Shown piece by piece: positions 17,791 through 26,363 of a DNA stretch of 64,000 bases. The DNA comes from Thermococcus barossii (GTDB taxonomy: Archaea > Methanobacteriota_B > Thermococci > Thermococcales > Thermococcaceae): NCBI RefSeq assembly GCF_002214465.1, contig NZ_CP015101.1:875013-939012 (forward strand), read 5' to 3'. Both the position numbers and the translations under genes were made by a program. Position 1 is the stretch's first letter. Each line of letters begins with the position of its first letter. The notes under the pieces are model-generated. The model had not been told where the DNA came from, made no database searches, and worked only from the letters and a program-made list of their open reading frames with translations.

Positions 17791-17812
17791 AGGGCTTCAG
17801 CCCTTTCTTCTT
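17790..17812 (+). terminator. Hairpin terminator after peroxiredoxin
   Basis: The perfect 7-base arms AAGGGCT and AGCCCTT (17790-17796, 17799-17805) surround a 2-base loop and are followed by a pyrimidine run TCTTCTT. This looks like a bacterial-type hairpin terminator, less common in archaea than plain T-runs. Confidence 0.55.
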
Positions 17813-17846
17813 AACTGTTCTCTGCGGTTCTTGAAAATTGAGGGAG

Positions 17847-18551
17847 TCAGAGCACCCTCCTCCTGAAGAGTACCACCAGCGGGACCAGCCAGGCCAGATG
17901 CACGAGCACCGCCATCGGGAAATCGCTGTAGTCGTTTAGGGCTATGCCCTCGAAGACTCTGTACGTCCAGTACGTCGGCAAAAACGCCGTGAGCTTGCTC
18001 CAGTCCGTTGAGAGATCCCTCCAGAGGACAACGAGCTTTACCGCCACCGGCAGGATCAGGAGCCAGCCAAGAATCTTGGAGACCGTCAGCGCCTGCATTC
18101 TGGATTCAGCGAAGATGGTTATCACCAGTCCATAGATCCAGACCTCCAGCAGGAAAAGAAGAACCAGCGCCAGAACACCCTTTTGGGAAATCTCCATGTC
18201 AAGAATATAGGGCGCTATCACCGTAAAGGCTACGGTCACCAGCGAAGCCCACGTGAGCCTGTAAACAAGGAACGCCTCGCTCGATATGGGAATCACCCGC
18301 AGTGCCTGTACCGTCTTCTCCTCCTTCTCGTCGGCCATCATAAAGCCGGGAATCATGCCGAATATCATGGGTATGAATATCAGCACGAAGAGAGCTATCC
18401 CGTAGTAAAGCTCGCCCATGCGATCCTTGAAGTAGCGGACGATGAAGAGGAGCACCAAAGTCATCCCCACGCTGTATAGTAGCATGGGGTCCCTGCGGAG
18501 CAGTTTGAGGTCGGTCCTGTATATGGCAGCGAATTTTCGTACAAAGCTCAT
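17847..18551 (-). CDS. ABC-2 type permease (second subunit)
   Basis: A 234-residue membrane protein with six hydrophobic segments of the ABC-2/CcmB type. The N-terminal cytoplasmic helix (YRTDLKLLRRDPMLLY) is typical of these exporters. ATG 18551 overlaps the preceding permease stop as ATGA, so an upstream open extension to 18728 is not used. With the permease at 18548-19249 and the ATPase at 19246-20097 it makes a three-gene exporter. Substrate unknown. Confidence 0.83.
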   Translation of the reverse strand: MSFVRKFAAIYRTDLKLLRRDPMLLYSVGMTLVLLFIVRYFKDRMGELYYGIALFVLIFIPMIFGMIPGFMMADEKEEKTVQALRVIPISSEAFLVYRLTWASLVTVAFTVIAPYILDMEISQKGVLALVLLFLLEVWIYGLVITIFAESRMQALTVSKILGWLLILPVAVKLVVLWRDLSTDWSKLTAFLPTYWTYRVFEGIALNDYSDFPMAVLVHLAWLVPLVVLFRRRVL

Positions 18552-19249
18552 CTCAACCCCTCCACCGCGTACCTGTAAAAGCGAACCCTTGCGAGGTAAT
18601 ACGCCACGATACCCCATACCATCAGACCAAGCGCCGACCACAGAAGGTTTTCCGCCGAAACCCCTCCGAAGGGGGCGCTGAAGAAGTAGATGGCAGGATA
18701 ACTGGGGACGGCATAGAGAACCTTCCATATCTCGCCCGTTAAATAGCTGTGGTAGTGGGCGAAGGGCAGGAGGGAGAGCACCATGACCCCGAGGAGGGGG
18801 ACGAAATAGTCGTCCAGGTCGCGGTATTTGGCGGAGACCGCGATTCCTAGGAGGGTATAAACGGCTGAAACCAGCAACGTGCCCGCTAAGACGTATGGCA
18901 GCCCATCGAGGGAGCGTGTGCCGAGGCAGAATATAAGCGCCCCCGCGAGGAGGGAAACCAGCGCCATGAGGAGTGTCTTTGCTAAAACGTAGCTCCTCCA
19001 GTCGAGCGGTGTAACTGCCAGAGCACCTATCGTCCCGTCCTTCTTCTCCGCGAAGATAGTCGTGCCAACGAACATAAAGCCAATCATGCCAGGCTCAAGG
19101 AGCAGGAAGATGGGAACTACCAGCGAGTGATACTCCCTCGGAAACGCCATGACCATGAGACCGTAGGCTAAAGCCACCAGCAGGTATATCGGGTAGACGT
19201 AGCCCCTCGTTCCGACCTTCAGGTCGAGCCTCACCAGCTCGCCTATCAT
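18548..19249 (-). CDS. ABC-2 type permease (first subunit)
   Basis: A 233-residue protein with six hydrophobic segments and the cytoplasmic FAEKKDGTIGALAVTPLDWRSY loop typical of ABC-2 permeases. The start overlaps the ATPase stop by 4 bases, and its own stop overlaps the next permease by 4, so all three are translationally coupled. The two permeases are distant homologues and presumably form a heterodimer. Confidence 0.83.
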   Translation of the reverse strand: MIGELVRLDLKVGTRGYVYPIYLLVALAYGLMVMAFPREYHSLVVPIFLLLEPGMIGFMFVGTTIFAEKKDGTIGALAVTPLDWRSYVLAKTLLMALVSLLAGALIFCLGTRSLDGLPYVLAGTLLVSAVYTLLGIAVSAKYRDLDDYFVPLLGVMVLSLLPFAHYHSYLTGEIWKVLYAVPSYPAIYFFSAPFGGVSAENLLWSALGLMVWGIVAYYLARVRFYRYAVEGLR

Positions 19250-20097
19250 ACGAGCCTCCTCCCCGTGACCTTCAGGAAGATGTCCTCGAGTGTCGGTTCT
19301 TCAGTGTTTATGCGCCTTATCTCATGCTCCCGCAGGATTCTCAGGAACTCCTCGTTTCCTCCAAGGTTCTCAAGCGGGAACTCGGCGGTTTTGACGCCCT
19401 CATTCGAAACGTATTCGACCTTTACGACCCTCTTTCCCATCTTCACCTTCAGTTCACTCGGGTTGTCGACGAGCCTCACCGAACCCTCCACGATGAAAGC
19501 CACCCTGTCGCAGAGCTCATCGGCGACGTACATGTTGTGGGTGGTCAGAAAGATCGTCTTCCCGTTTTCGCGCATCTCAAGGAGCAGGTCTTTTATCCTC
19601 CTCGCGCTCGCCGGGTCGAGGCCCTCTAAGGGTTCATCGAGGAACAGTATCTCCGGATCTGGAAGCAGTGCCCTGGCTAAATCGAGCTTCTTCTTCATGC
19701 CCTTTGAGAAGCCTGACACGAGCTGGTCGGCTTCCTTGTCGAGGCCCACCATCTTGAGGGTTTCAACCGGGTCGAGATGCCTTTTATAGAACGACGCAAA
19801 GAACTCAAGGTTTTCGAGGGCGGTAAGCCGGGAATAAACGGCAGGAAACTCGAAGGAGACGCCGATTCTGTTGTAGTACTCCTTCCCCCACTCACGGAGG
19901 TCCCTTCCAAGGATTTTGACGGTCCCTTCATAGTCCTTCAGGATTTTCACCAGAATTTTTACCGTTGTGGTTTTTCCCGCACCGTTCGGCCCAAGAAAGC
20001 CGTAGATTTCGCCCCTCTCGACGGAGAAGCTCAGATCATCAACGCCCCTGACCTCGCCGTAGTACTTCCTGACCTTCTCAACCTCAATAATGGGCAT
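19246..20097 (-). CDS. ABC transporter ATPase
   Basis: A 283-residue ATPase of the ABC-2 exporter class. Walker A is GPNGAGKTT, the signature is SGFSKGMKKKLDLARALL, and Walker B is ILFLDEPLEGLDP with the H-loop TTHNMY. The C-terminal 70-residue extension beyond the ABC core is typical of drug/NatA-like exporters. First gene of the exporter operon. A regulator gene lies just upstream at 20157-20801 in the same direction. Confidence 0.92.
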   Translation of the reverse strand: MPIIEVEKVRKYYGEVRGVDDLSFSVERGEIYGFLGPNGAGKTTTVKILVKILKDYEGTVKILGRDLREWGKEYYNRIGVSFEFPAVYSRLTALENLEFFASFYKRHLDPVETLKMVGLDKEADQLVSGFSKGMKKKLDLARALLPDPEILFLDEPLEGLDPASARRIKDLLLEMRENGKTIFLTTHNMYVADELCDRVAFIVEGSVRLVDNPSELKVKMGKRVVKVEYVSNEGVKTAEFPLENLGGNEEFLRILREHEIRRINTEEPTLEDIFLKVTGRRLV

Positions 20098-20156
20098 GGT
20101 TCCACCGGTTAAAAATAGGCGTTCGGGTAGTTATAGGTAACCCCGCACATGTGCGG

Positions 20157-20801
20157 TTATTTGAGGGTCTCGTCGAGGAGCCTCTTAAGCCCCTTCCGCA
20201 GGTGCTCTTTCACCGTTGAGGGGCTGAGGTTCAGCATCTCCGCCAGCTCCCGCAAAGTAACCTTCCGGGGCTCGTCGAAGTAGCCGCTCATGTAAGCCAA
20301 GAAGAGAACCTCGGCCTGCCTCTTCGTCAGCTTTGAGAGGGGACTGCTCTCCGGTTCCGCCTCCTCAACGCTGATCACCCTCGCACCGTAGGCTTCACGA
20401 AATGTTCTCACCACTTCCCCAAGGAGCTCTTCCTCGCAGAGAACCGAAAGAATGCTCTCACCCCCGACGAAGGTTCCGCTCTCAAAAATGACGAGGCCTT
20501 TCTTCTGAAGCTCGAAGAGCCTATCCGCCTGCTCCCTCTGGGGTTCAAGGGAGGCGCGGATGTAGAGCAGGTGCATACCATTCCTGGGAAAGGCCCTGAC
20601 GTCCCTCACCTGGTGGAGCGCCCGCAACCGCTCGATGACCTTCTCAGGGGATTCCCGGAACTTGACTTCCACCAGCTTGATGACATCGGTGTCTATGGTG
20701 AAGTAAGTGTCCCCGTAGGCCCACTCTATCGCTTCGAGGAGCCACTCAAGACCGGCAAAGAGATCCCCGTCGTAGGGTATCGCGATCTTCAGGCGCTTCA
20801 T
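20157..20801 (-). CDS. HTH_10 family transcription regulator
   Basis: A 214-residue regulator. The last 55 residues form the HTH_10 (bacterioopsin-activator type) DNA-binding domain, with LTKRQAEVLFLAYMSGYFD and the recognition region LRELAEMLNLSPSTVKEHLRKG. The first 150 residues have two similar beta/alpha halves and probably sense a ligand. It lies 59 bases before the ABC exporter ATPase and likely controls it, by analogy with other Thermococcales exporters next to such genes. The ligand is unknown. Confidence 0.82.
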   Translation of the reverse strand: MKRLKIAIPYDGDLFAGLEWLLEAIEWAYGDTYFTIDTDVIKLVEVKFRESPEKVIERLRALHQVRDVRAFPRNGMHLLYIRASLEPQREQADRLFELQKKGLVIFESGTFVGGESILSVLCEEELLGEVVRTFREAYGARVISVEEAEPESSPLSKLTKRQAEVLFLAYMSGYFDEPRKVTLRELAEMLNLSPSTVKEHLRKGLKRLLDETLK

Positions 20802-20980
20802 GACACTAGAACGACTATTCCCCTTATTGATTTATCGGAGGAACAAAGATCCGGACAACCACCGACATCTAGTTGCGAATGGTTTCAATAGCTGCAATCA
20901 TGCCAGCAAGTTGTTACAAGCATCCGTCAGAAACAGAGGACTTTTATAGTTTGACTGCCTAGTGAAAGTGGTGAAAATCC

Positions 20981-21046
20981 ATGAAACTCGATGCCCTCGA
21001 CCTGAAGCTTATCTACCTCCTAATGGACAACTCCAGGTTGAGCGTC
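20981..21046 (+). pseudogene. 5' remnant of an Lrp/AsnC-like regulator
   Basis: An ATG with a GGTGAAAAT ribosome binding site and an upstream TATA (near 20940-20948) starts a frame reading MKLDALDLKLIYLLMDNSRL, the classic N-terminus of an AsnC/Lrp-type helix-turn-helix. After about 20 codons similarity stops and the sequence becomes the antisense of the P-type ATPase fragment next door. A deletion has removed the rest. Copper-responsive CopR regulators of Thermococcus have this kind of N-terminus and sit beside copper ATPases, so that identity is likely but not proven. Confidence 0.55.
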
Positions 21047-21341
21047 TCTTCCTCAGCTCGTCAGCCATGCCCTTGAGAAAAGGCCAGCCGCCGTAGAAGT
21101 ACACCACCGCTGAGAGCGCAAACAGGACGTAGTGGTCGCCCGGAAAAGTCAGCTCAAAGCCGAAGAAGTTCTGTATCAGCGGCGAGAGGAAAAGTATCGG
21201 AACGGTGAGTATCGCAGAAACTATGAACCTCCTCTTGAAGTCCTCCATCATCATTTCATGGTGCTTTGCATGAGAATGTCCCCCGTTATGGGTGGAGTGC
21301 CCTTCATGGGGGTGTTTTTTATGGGTTTTCTCCTCAGTCAC
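21038..21341 (-). pseudogene. 5' remnant of a CopB-type copper ATPase
   Basis: GTG 21341 (RBS AGGTGA) opens a frame with a His-rich N-terminus (HKKHPHEGHSTHNGGHSHAKHH), followed by TM segments IVSAILTVPILFLSPLIQ and VLFALSAVVYFYGGWPFLKG. This is the N-terminus of a CopB-type P1B ATPase, about 90 of some 690 residues. After ELRKR the frame runs into sequence from the neighbouring regulator remnant and ends at 21009. All catalytic domains are missing. The junction lies near 21038-21048. Confidence 0.7.
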
Positions 21342-21546
21342 GGCATTCACCTGGGCCTGTCTAAGCGTGAAACGTTAATAGACTTCTTATTCCCAAAATG
21401 GAAAATTCTCCCGGATATGGCTTGGAAATGTAACAAGTCCATGCAAGGATCGTCCAACAACCCGGACCACCGAGTTTCAACAGGACGTTTCCGACCGATA
21501 AGGTTTTTACCCAATGGAAAGAACCCACCATATTGGAGTGAGAACA

Positions 21547-22179
21547 ATGGGCGACCTCATTGTTGGGCGAGTCAGGGGGACACCTAAAGAGGCGGAACAC
21601 TTCTCAGAGCTCATGGAAATGTCCGCCCCCGAGTATTTTCCCGATTTGCTCGGAAGAGAGTTTAAGGAGCTCTTCAGGGCACTTTTCCTCGAAAAAGAAA
21701 ACCTCTTCAGCCACGAGCACGTGATTTTTGCGGCCTATGAGAACCGAATAGCTGGAATGCTCTTGGGCTACGACTGGAAGGCCAAGGAAAGGGAGGAAAA
21801 GAGAACCGGCTGGCTGATGCTGAAAGCCCTCGGCTTCGACTTTTTAAGGCAGCTTCCAGCTTTCATAAGCGCCGCTTCCGGTTCAGGAAAGCTTGAGGAA
21901 GGGGACTATTACATTAGCAACGTCGCCGTTTACCCGGAATTCAGGGGAAAAGGCATCGGAAAGGTCCTCATGCTGAAGGCCGAAGAACTCGCCGAACAAA
22001 GCGGGGCGAGGAGAGTCGCACTGGACGTTGAAAAGGACAACGAGAACGCGATAAGGATATACAAACGGCTCGGCTACTCCATTGAGAGGGAACACTCCAT
22101 AGAGCTCGGTGGGAAGAAGTACAGGTTCTACAGAATGGTTAAAGAACTCCGAGCTACCTCAGAATCCTCATCGCGTTAA
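21547..22179 (+). CDS. GNAT acetyltransferase
   Basis: A 210-residue N-acetyltransferase. The acetyl-CoA pyrophosphate-binding motif is VAVYPEFRGKGIGKVLMLKAEE, preceded by the usual beta4 strand, followed by NENAIRIYKRLGYS of motif B. The first 100 residues are longer than in a minimal GNAT and contain the aromatic-rich insertion LGFDFLRQLPAFI. ATG 21547 follows GGAGTGA. Its 3' end overlaps the convergent cadA gene by 26 bases. Substrate unknown. Confidence 0.83.
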   Translation: MGDLIVGRVRGTPKEAEHFSELMEMSAPEYFPDLLGREFKELFRALFLEKENLFSHEHVIFAAYENRIAGMLLGYDWKAKEREEKRTGWLMLKALGFDFLRQLPAFISAASGSGKLEEGDYYISNVAVYPEFRGKGIGKVLMLKAEELAEQSGARRVALDVEKDNENAIRIYKRLGYSIEREHSIELGGKKYRFYRMVKELRATSESSSR

Positions 22180-24244
22180 AGACCGCTATCAAGGCCACGC
22201 CGACGTCGGCAAAGACCGCCTCCCACATCGTAGCCTCCCCGAGGATTCCAAGGCTTATGAAGGCCAGCTTAACGCCGAGGGCGAAGACGATGTTCTGCCA
22301 CACTATCCGCTGGGTCTTTCTGGCTATCCTGATGCCCCGGGGGAGCTTCGAGGGCTTGTCGTCCATTATGACGACGTCTGCCGTTTCTATGGCAGCATCG
22401 CTTCCGAGCGCACCCATGGCAACGCCAACGTCCGCCCTGGCCAGCACGGGAGCGTCGTTTATGCCGTCGCCGACGAAGACCACCTTTCCGTCCCCCTTCT
22501 CCTTCTCAAGCTCCTCTATGGCCCCCACCTTGTCCTCCGGCAGAAGCTCGGCGTAGAAACCGTCGAGGCCAAGCTGCTTCGCTATCTCCTCCGCGACTTC
22601 CCTGCTGTCACCGGTGACCATCACGACCTTCTTGACTCCAAGGCGCTTGAGTTCTTTCACGGCCTTCGGGGCGTCATCCTTTATCTCGTCCGAGATTATT
22701 ATGTACCCGGCGTACTTCCCGCCGATAACGACGTGTGCAACGGTGCCTCTAACCCTGCACGTATCGTGTTCGATGTTGAAGCGGTGTAACAGCCTGTCGT
22801 TGCCCACGAGAACCTCGATTCCGTCAATCCTCGCCCTGACGCCGTGGCCGGCTATCTCTTCGTACTCGACTGTCTCGGCCTCGTTGATTTCCTTGCCGTA
22901 TGCCCTGCGTATTGCCCTTGCTATCGGGTGGTTCGAGTGAGCCTCGGCAAGGGCCGCGAATCTGATGATCTCCTCCTCGCTAAATCCGTTCCTCGTTTCC
23001 ACCTTCGTGACCTTGAAAACGCCCTTTGTCAGCGTGCCGGTTTTGTCGAAGGCGACAATGCTTGCGTCCTTGAGTGCATCGAGGTAGTTGGAGCCCTTGA
23101 CGAGTATCCCCTCCCTGGCGGCCTTCCCAATGCCCCCGAAGTAGCCGAGCGGGATCGAGAGCACGAGGGCGCAGGGGCACGAAATCACGAGAAGGACCAG
23201 CGCCCTGTAAACCCACGTTGAAAACGGGTCTCCCGTAATCAGCGGCGGGACCGTGGCTATGAGCGCCGCTATGCCGACCACTGCTGGAGTGTAGTAGCGG
23301 GCAAAGCGGGTTATGAACTTCTCGGTCTTGGCCTTTCTGGCACTCGCGTTTTCGACCAGCTCAAGTATCCTTGAGACTGTGGAGTCGCCCAGCTCCCTGG
23401 TGACCCTCACCCTGAGAACTCCGGAGAGGTTGACCATGCCGGAGAGGATTTCCTCCCCTTCCCTTACCGTCCTGGGAACGCTTTCGCCCGTCAGGGCGGA
23501 GGTATCAACGGTTGATTCACCCTCTATGACAACGCCATCAACGGGAACCTTTTCGCCCGGCTTTACCAGGATTGTATCGCCGACCTTCAGCTCCTCCGGC
23601 TTCACCCTAACGACCTCGCCGTTCCTGAGCAGGTTAGCGTGCTCGGCCTTGAGGGCCAAGAGGGCCTTTATCGAGCGCCTTGACCTGTCAACGGCCATGT
23701 CCTGGAAGAACTCCCCTACAACGTAGAAGAGCATGACCGCCACTCCCTCCGGGTACTCCCTGATGGCGAAGGCTCCCAGCGTGGCCACCGCGATGAGGAA
23801 GTTCTCGTCGAAGACGTTGCCGTGCAGGGAGTTGATGATGGCACTTCTAAGAACCTTCCAGCCAACGAGGAGGTAGCTCGCAACAAAGACCCCAAAGACG
23901 AAGGCGTTGTCCATGCCGTAGTAATAGCGGAGTACCACCCCGATGCCAAAGAGCATGAGCGACGGGATTATGAAGTAGAGAGCCTTTTTGGGGTCCTCTT
24001 CACCGTGCTCGTGGTGGTGCCCGTGGTGTGAGTGACCGTGCTCGTCCTCTTCGATGACCTCGACGTCCGGCTCGACCTTCTTGATTATCTCCTTGGCCTT
24101 CTCAACGTCGCCCTCTATAACCGCCTCCTTGGTGGCGAAGTTGACCAGCGCGAACTCAAAGCCCTCCTTCTTGAGGGCCTCCTCTATCTCGTAGGCGCAG
24201 TTCGCACAGTCGAGGCCCTCGAGCTTGAGCTTTTTTGCCATCAC
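22154..24244 (-). CDS. cadA: P1B ATPase, Zn/Cd/Pb exporter type
   Basis: A 696-residue heavy-metal translocating ATPase. The N-terminal HMA domain has the GLDCANCAYEIE metal-binding site. A His-rich stretch (HGHSHHGHHHEHGEED) follows, then eight TM segments. The intramembrane motif is CPC (ISCPCALVLS), phosphorylation is at DKTGTLT, and the hinge is GDGINDAPVLARADVG. LDCANC plus the adjacent CadC-like repressor favours Zn, Cd or Pb as substrate over copper. The start overlaps the repressor stop (ATGA), so the two form one regulated unit. Confidence 0.88.
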   Translation of the reverse strand: MMAKKLKLEGLDCANCAYEIEEALKKEGFEFALVNFATKEAVIEGDVEKAKEIIKKVEPDVEVIEEDEHGHSHHGHHHEHGEEDPKKALYFIIPSLMLFGIGVVLRYYYGMDNAFVFGVFVASYLLVGWKVLRSAIINSLHGNVFDENFLIAVATLGAFAIREYPEGVAVMLFYVVGEFFQDMAVDRSRRSIKALLALKAEHANLLRNGEVVRVKPEELKVGDTILVKPGEKVPVDGVVIEGESTVDTSALTGESVPRTVREGEEILSGMVNLSGVLRVRVTRELGDSTVSRILELVENASARKAKTEKFITRFARYYTPAVVGIAALIATVPPLITGDPFSTWVYRALVLLVISCPCALVLSIPLGYFGGIGKAAREGILVKGSNYLDALKDASIVAFDKTGTLTKGVFKVTKVETRNGFSEEEIIRFAALAEAHSNHPIARAIRRAYGKEINEAETVEYEEIAGHGVRARIDGIEVLVGNDRLLHRFNIEHDTCRVRGTVAHVVIGGKYAGYIIISDEIKDDAPKAVKELKRLGVKKVVMVTGDSREVAEEIAKQLGLDGFYAELLPEDKVGAIEELEKEKGDGKVVFVGDGINDAPVLARADVGVAMGALGSDAAIETADVVIMDDKPSKLPRGIRIARKTQRIVWQNIVFALGVKLAFISLGILGEATMWEAVFADVGVALIAVFNAMRILR

Positions 24245-24597
24245 TTCACCTCCGAGAGATGCCCAATGGCCGTCCTCAGTATCTCCCTTATGTGCTCGTC
24301 ATCGAGGCGGTAGAAGACGTTCTTGCCGTCCTTGCGGTAGGCTACTATCTTCCTGTCCTTGAGAATCCTGAGCTGATGGGAAATTGCAGAAACCGAGAGC
24401 CCGGTTATCGCCGAGAGGTCGCATGTGCAGAGCTCCCCGGCCCCCATGAGAGCGAGGAGTATTTTGAGCCTGGTTGGGTTGCCCAATGCGTCGAAGAAGT
24501 CCGCCATTTCAAGTATGTGCTCCTCCCCGGGGAGTTTTGCCTGGGCCTCCAGGATTTTATCCAGATGCTCCTCATACACCTTACACACTTCAGTCAT
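24241..24597 (-). CDS. cadC: ArsR/CadC-type metal-sensing repressor
   Basis: A 118-residue winged-helix repressor. The DNA-recognition region is LSVSAISHQLRILKDRKIV followed by the wing RKDGKNVFYRL. Metal ligands resemble the CadC alpha3N site: a cysteine in the N-terminal arm (EVCKVYEE) and the LCTC pair in ELCTCDLSAI. Metal binding should release DNA and turn on the downstream exporter. ATG 24597 is preferred over GTG 24600 on spacing from AGGTGA. A palindrome at 24613-24634 is the likely operator. Confidence 0.9.
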   Translation of the reverse strand: MTEVCKVYEEHLDKILEAQAKLPGEEHILEMADFFDALGNPTRLKILLALMGAGELCTCDLSAITGLSVSAISHQLRILKDRKIVAYRKDGKNVFYRLDDEHIREILRTAIGHLSEVK

Positions 24598-24612
24598 CAC
24601 GAATCACCTCTA

Positions 24613-24634
24613 CATTTGAGCAATTGTGCAAATG
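24613..24634 (-). promoter_or_regulatory. Likely CadC operator
   Basis: A 22-base imperfect palindrome with outer arms CATTTG and CAAATG and central CAATTG. It lies between the TATA box (24635-24643, minus strand TTTATAAAA) and the cadC start, where bound repressor would block polymerase. 18 of 22 positions are symmetric. Confidence 0.6.
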
Positions 24635-24671
24635 TTTTATAAACCTTCCCATTTCGAAAACGATCGAAAAA

Positions 24672-25808
24672 TCAGAGCAGGATTATCAGAATCGAAACCC
24701 CGAGGGCGAGCAGGAAGTACGGAATCGAAAATCTGTGAAAGTCCCTCATGCCGATTCCCGCTATCCTCACGGCTATGAGGTTGGCGAGTGAGCCGACTAT
24801 AATCCCCGTTCCCCCGATGTTCACACCGAGGGCCAAGGGGAGCCAGTCGGGTCTGGAGGTCAGGAGGACCACAGTCGCGGGAACGTTGCTGATGAGCTGG
24901 CTAAGCCCCGCAGAGGCCAGGAAGAGACCCAATCCCCCCGTGGGCAGGGTTAGGCCTGAAAGCAGGCCGGCAATCTCGCTGAAGTCTATGAAAATGAACG
25001 CGAAGGTGAGAACCAGCGCCCAGTCAAAGCCGAGGAGGGCTTCCCTTCCAGCTATGAGGAGCACAACCAGGGTCAGAGGAAGCGTCCACAGCCCCCTGCC
25101 GGCCTCGGCGAGAATCACGTCCGAAACCAGAAGGCCGAGTGAAGCAACGAAGAGCCTCCTTTTAACCGCCACGGGAGGCAGCCCCCCAATGGATACAGGC
25201 CCTTCCCGTATCGTGAGTGTAAAGAGTAGCAGGATAGCGAGCCAGATGCCCACCGGGAGGAGCATCGCCCGGACAAATCCCAGAAAGGAGATGCCATAGG
25301 CGTTCCAGATTATGATGTTCTGGGGGTTGCCGATCGGAGTTAGAGCTGAGCCGACGTTCGCCGCTATGGCCGAAATCGTAACGGCGCGGGCGGTGTTTAT
25401 CCCGGCCAGACGGGCGGTGATGACGACGAGGGGGATGAACACGAGCATCGCGGTGTCGTTCATTATCACTGCGGAGGAGAGAGCTATGATGGGGATAAGG
25501 AGAAGCATCAGCTTCCTCTCCGAGCCGCCGGAGAGCGAGATGAGCCGTATGGAAAGGCGGGTGAAGACCCCCGACAGCTCAAGGCCCTTCGAGAGCAGTA
25601 TGAGCGACGTTATCAGGACCAGGCTCCTCCAGTCCACCAGCCCCGGGGTTCTGCCGGGAAGGGTGGGGTCGTGGAGAACCAGGACTAGGTAGAGCAGCAG
25701 TAGCGCTGTAAGGAACCACTCCCGCCTGGCGAAGTCCTTCAGTCTTTCAACCGCCGTGTCTCCTAACCTCCTCTGTAAGGCCGTAGTCCGGGATGAGCTC
25801 CCTGCCAT
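24672..25808 (-). CDS. Anion/arsenite-type permease, SLC13/ArsB/NhaD clan
   Basis: A roughly 378-residue ion-transporter-superfamily membrane protein with about 10-11 hydrophobic segments. Internal signature pieces are IMNDTAMLVFIPLVV and ANVGSALTPIGNPQNIIIW, the family hairpin motifs, and their C-terminal counterparts SNVPATVVLL and NIGGTGIIVGSLANLI. It resembles ArsB/CitM/SLC13 anion permeases. The exact substrate is open. No start codon has a good ribosome binding site: ATG 25808 and ATG 25826 both overlap the upstream gene by 60-80 bases. Confidence 0.82.
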   Translation of the reverse strand: MAGSSSRTTALQRRLGDTAVERLKDFARREWFLTALLLLYLVLVLHDPTLPGRTPGLVDWRSLVLITSLILLSKGLELSGVFTRLSIRLISLSGGSERKLMLLLIPIIALSSAVIMNDTAMLVFIPLVVITARLAGINTARAVTISAIAANVGSALTPIGNPQNIIIWNAYGISFLGFVRAMLLPVGIWLAILLLFTLTIREGPVSIGGLPPVAVKRRLFVASLGLLVSDVILAEAGRGLWTLPLTLVVLLIAGREALLGFDWALVLTFAFIFIDFSEIAGLLSGLTLPTGGLGLFLASAGLSQLISNVPATVVLLTSRPDWLPLALGVNIGGTGIIVGSLANLIAVRIAGIGMRDFHRFSIPYFLLALGVSILIILL

Positions 25809-26226
25809 CAGCCGAGACGCGGACATGCAGGATTATAAAGCTTTTCCAGGCCACCGGGACAACCCAGCAGTCCTCCGGCCCGCGGAACTCGCAGGCATCG
25901 AGAACGTGGATCTCCTTCAGGAGTTTCTGAGTCCTCTCCCTCACTCTGCCCGGGCTGACCTCCCCGCCCGAAGAAACCGCTGGCATTCCCTTGGGAGAGG
26001 GCATTCCCGTTTTGGGGTCGTAGTGAACCCTGTCAACGGCAAAGTTCAGGTACATCACAGGGACGTCCACGTGAACCTCGCCCCCGGGTGCGCGGTGAAT
26101 AATCGGCGTCCCCGCGGTGAAGAAGGGAAGGGCGTTTCTCACGGTCTCTATTGCCCTCTCTGCAAGTTCGGGGGTGAGTTCCCTTCGCTCGGGTCTTCCC
26201 CTTATGGGTGGCGGTACGGGTGACAT
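25747..26226 (-). CDS. Conserved-looking protein, unknown
   Basis: A 159-residue soluble protein (starts MSPVPPPIRGRPERRELTPEL). I do not recognise the family. A central beta-rich portion (GEVHVDVPVMYLNFAVDRVHYDP) is followed by a C-terminal domain with DACEFRGPEDCWVVPVAW, which resembles the end of small metabolite-binding or PepSY-like proteins but without clear motifs. Two cysteines occur in the C-terminal half. It shares its 3' end with the following anion permease, so the pair may be linked. ATG 26226 follows a GAGGGGG. Confidence 0.6.
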   Translation of the reverse strand: MSPVPPPIRGRPERRELTPELAERAIETVRNALPFFTAGTPIIHRAPGGEVHVDVPVMYLNFAVDRVHYDPKTGMPSPKGMPAVSSGGEVSPGRVRERTQKLLKEIHVLDACEFRGPEDCWVVPVAWKSFIILHVRVSADGRELIPDYGLTEEVRRHGG

Positions 26227-26363
26227 GGCGAGACCCCCTCAATGAATACCTGCTTACATATCGGGTGTGGAAAAAGGCCGTATAACTTTTTGGGCAGAAT
26301 TCGTTTGTGGAAACATCTCCATCAATCATTTTGAGCGATTTTTGGAGGAAAAATGGGAAAGAA

